Source of the DNA: Treponema sp. UBA1793 | Lineage (GTDB): Bacteria > Spirochaetota > Spirochaetia > Treponematales > Treponemataceae | Assembly: GCA_002314445.1 (NCBI GenBank) | Contig: DCFX01000012.1 | Location: 1-5,616, forward strand | DNA length: 5,616 nt | Direction of reading: 5' to 3' | In this document: positions 5,565-5,616 of the stretch, in pieces | Layout of the letters: every line of letters begins with the position of its first letter | How positions within the stretch are numbered: position 1 is the first letter of the stretch | Made by a program: the position numbers and the translations under genes | The notes under the pieces: model-generated | The model's input: only the letters and a program-made list of their open reading frames with translations | The model's database searches: none | What the model was told of the DNA's origin: nothing

Positions 5565-5611
5565 GGGTTTAATACCCCGACCCTTGGGTCGTATGAAGGG
5601 TATTAAATCCC
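5565..5611. repeat. Nested palindromic repeat at the right edge
   Basis: GGGTTTAATACCC (5565-5577) pairs with GGGTATTAAATCCC (5598-5611), leaving one unpaired T. Between the arms is a second perfect inverted repeat, CGACCC-TT-GGGTCG (5578-5591). CGAC follows the left arm directly, and a CGAC also follows the right arm before the window ends, so a similar unit may repeat with a 33-base period. The structure resembles dispersed palindromic elements (REP or MITE-like) or a strong hairpin at an element end. No T-run follows, so it is not a simple terminator. Whether other copies exist in the genome cannot be seen here. Confidence 0.65.
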
Positions 5612-5616
5612 GACTG

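Larger units (their letters stand above)
5228..5616. other. Region without intact genes: remnants and repeats
   Basis: These 389 bases contain no complete gene on either strand. They hold, from left to right, most of the broken antitoxin with its promoter and twin operators, the nitroreductase tail, about 35 bases without recognisable content (5529-5564), and the nested palindrome. Much of it is more AT-rich than dnaE. The pattern is of successive gene decay or replacement, with the methyltransferase now lying directly after the remnant of another gene's N-terminus. Confidence 0.7.

Noticed and set aside
5565..5616. Integron attC site or CRISPR repeat
   Set aside because: No attC core-site pair is recognisable, no integrase is present, and there is no series of identical repeats with unique spacers.

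Overview
The window looks like a piece of a bacterial chromosome, most likely a spirochaete of the Treponema type. That assignment rests on my recognition of the style of the DNA polymerase III alpha subunit and the nearby gene families, so it is inference. Three intact units are present: a housekeeping replication gene (dnaE, minus strand, 49-3627), a small type II toxin-antitoxin pair (plus strand, 3809-4370) and a class I SAM-dependent methyltransferase (minus strand, 4397-5158). The last ~390 bases (5228-5616) hold gene remnants and repeats.

Left part: dnaE reads leftwards. A strong Shine-Dalgarno and ATG follow 25 bases after its stop and begin another gene that runs off the left edge. 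dnaE has all expected domains, including a PHP domain that keeps its metal-ligand motifs, the polymerase aspartates and a beta-clamp peptide. Its ATG is the only possible start. It has no Shine-Dalgarno, and a TATACT box ends 9 bases before it.

Middle: an AT-rich cassette is transcribed divergently from dnaE. It has an extended -10 promoter embedded in short direct and inverted repeats, a perfect AGGAGG, a Phd/YefM-like antitoxin, and a RelE/ParE-like toxin that overlaps the antitoxin by 11 bases. The architecture is that of a self-repressed TA operon. It converges on the methyltransferase with only 26 bases between the stops and no evident terminator.

Right part: the methyltransferase very probably starts at 5158, not at an upstream in-frame ATG at 5227. 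The extra 23 codons contain a good promoter (TTGCAG-17-TATACT) and look like the tail of a decayed gene. That decayed gene (about 5198-5291) reads as the N-terminal part of a second, different Phd-type antitoxin with a frameshift and a probable deletion. Its Shine-Dalgarno, promoter and a pair of operator-like palindromes exactly 20 bases apart are still intact. Further right is the C-terminal ~49 codons of a nitroreductase-family protein whose body is missing (5376-5525). At the edge is a nested palindromic repeat (5565-5611) that continues out of the window or is cut by it.

I found no RNA genes, CRISPR array or complete insertion sequence. The most noteworthy signals are the broken antitoxin with an apparently preserved operator, the two no-Shine-Dalgarno starts with a TATACT box 9-10 bases upstream, and the right-edge palindrome.
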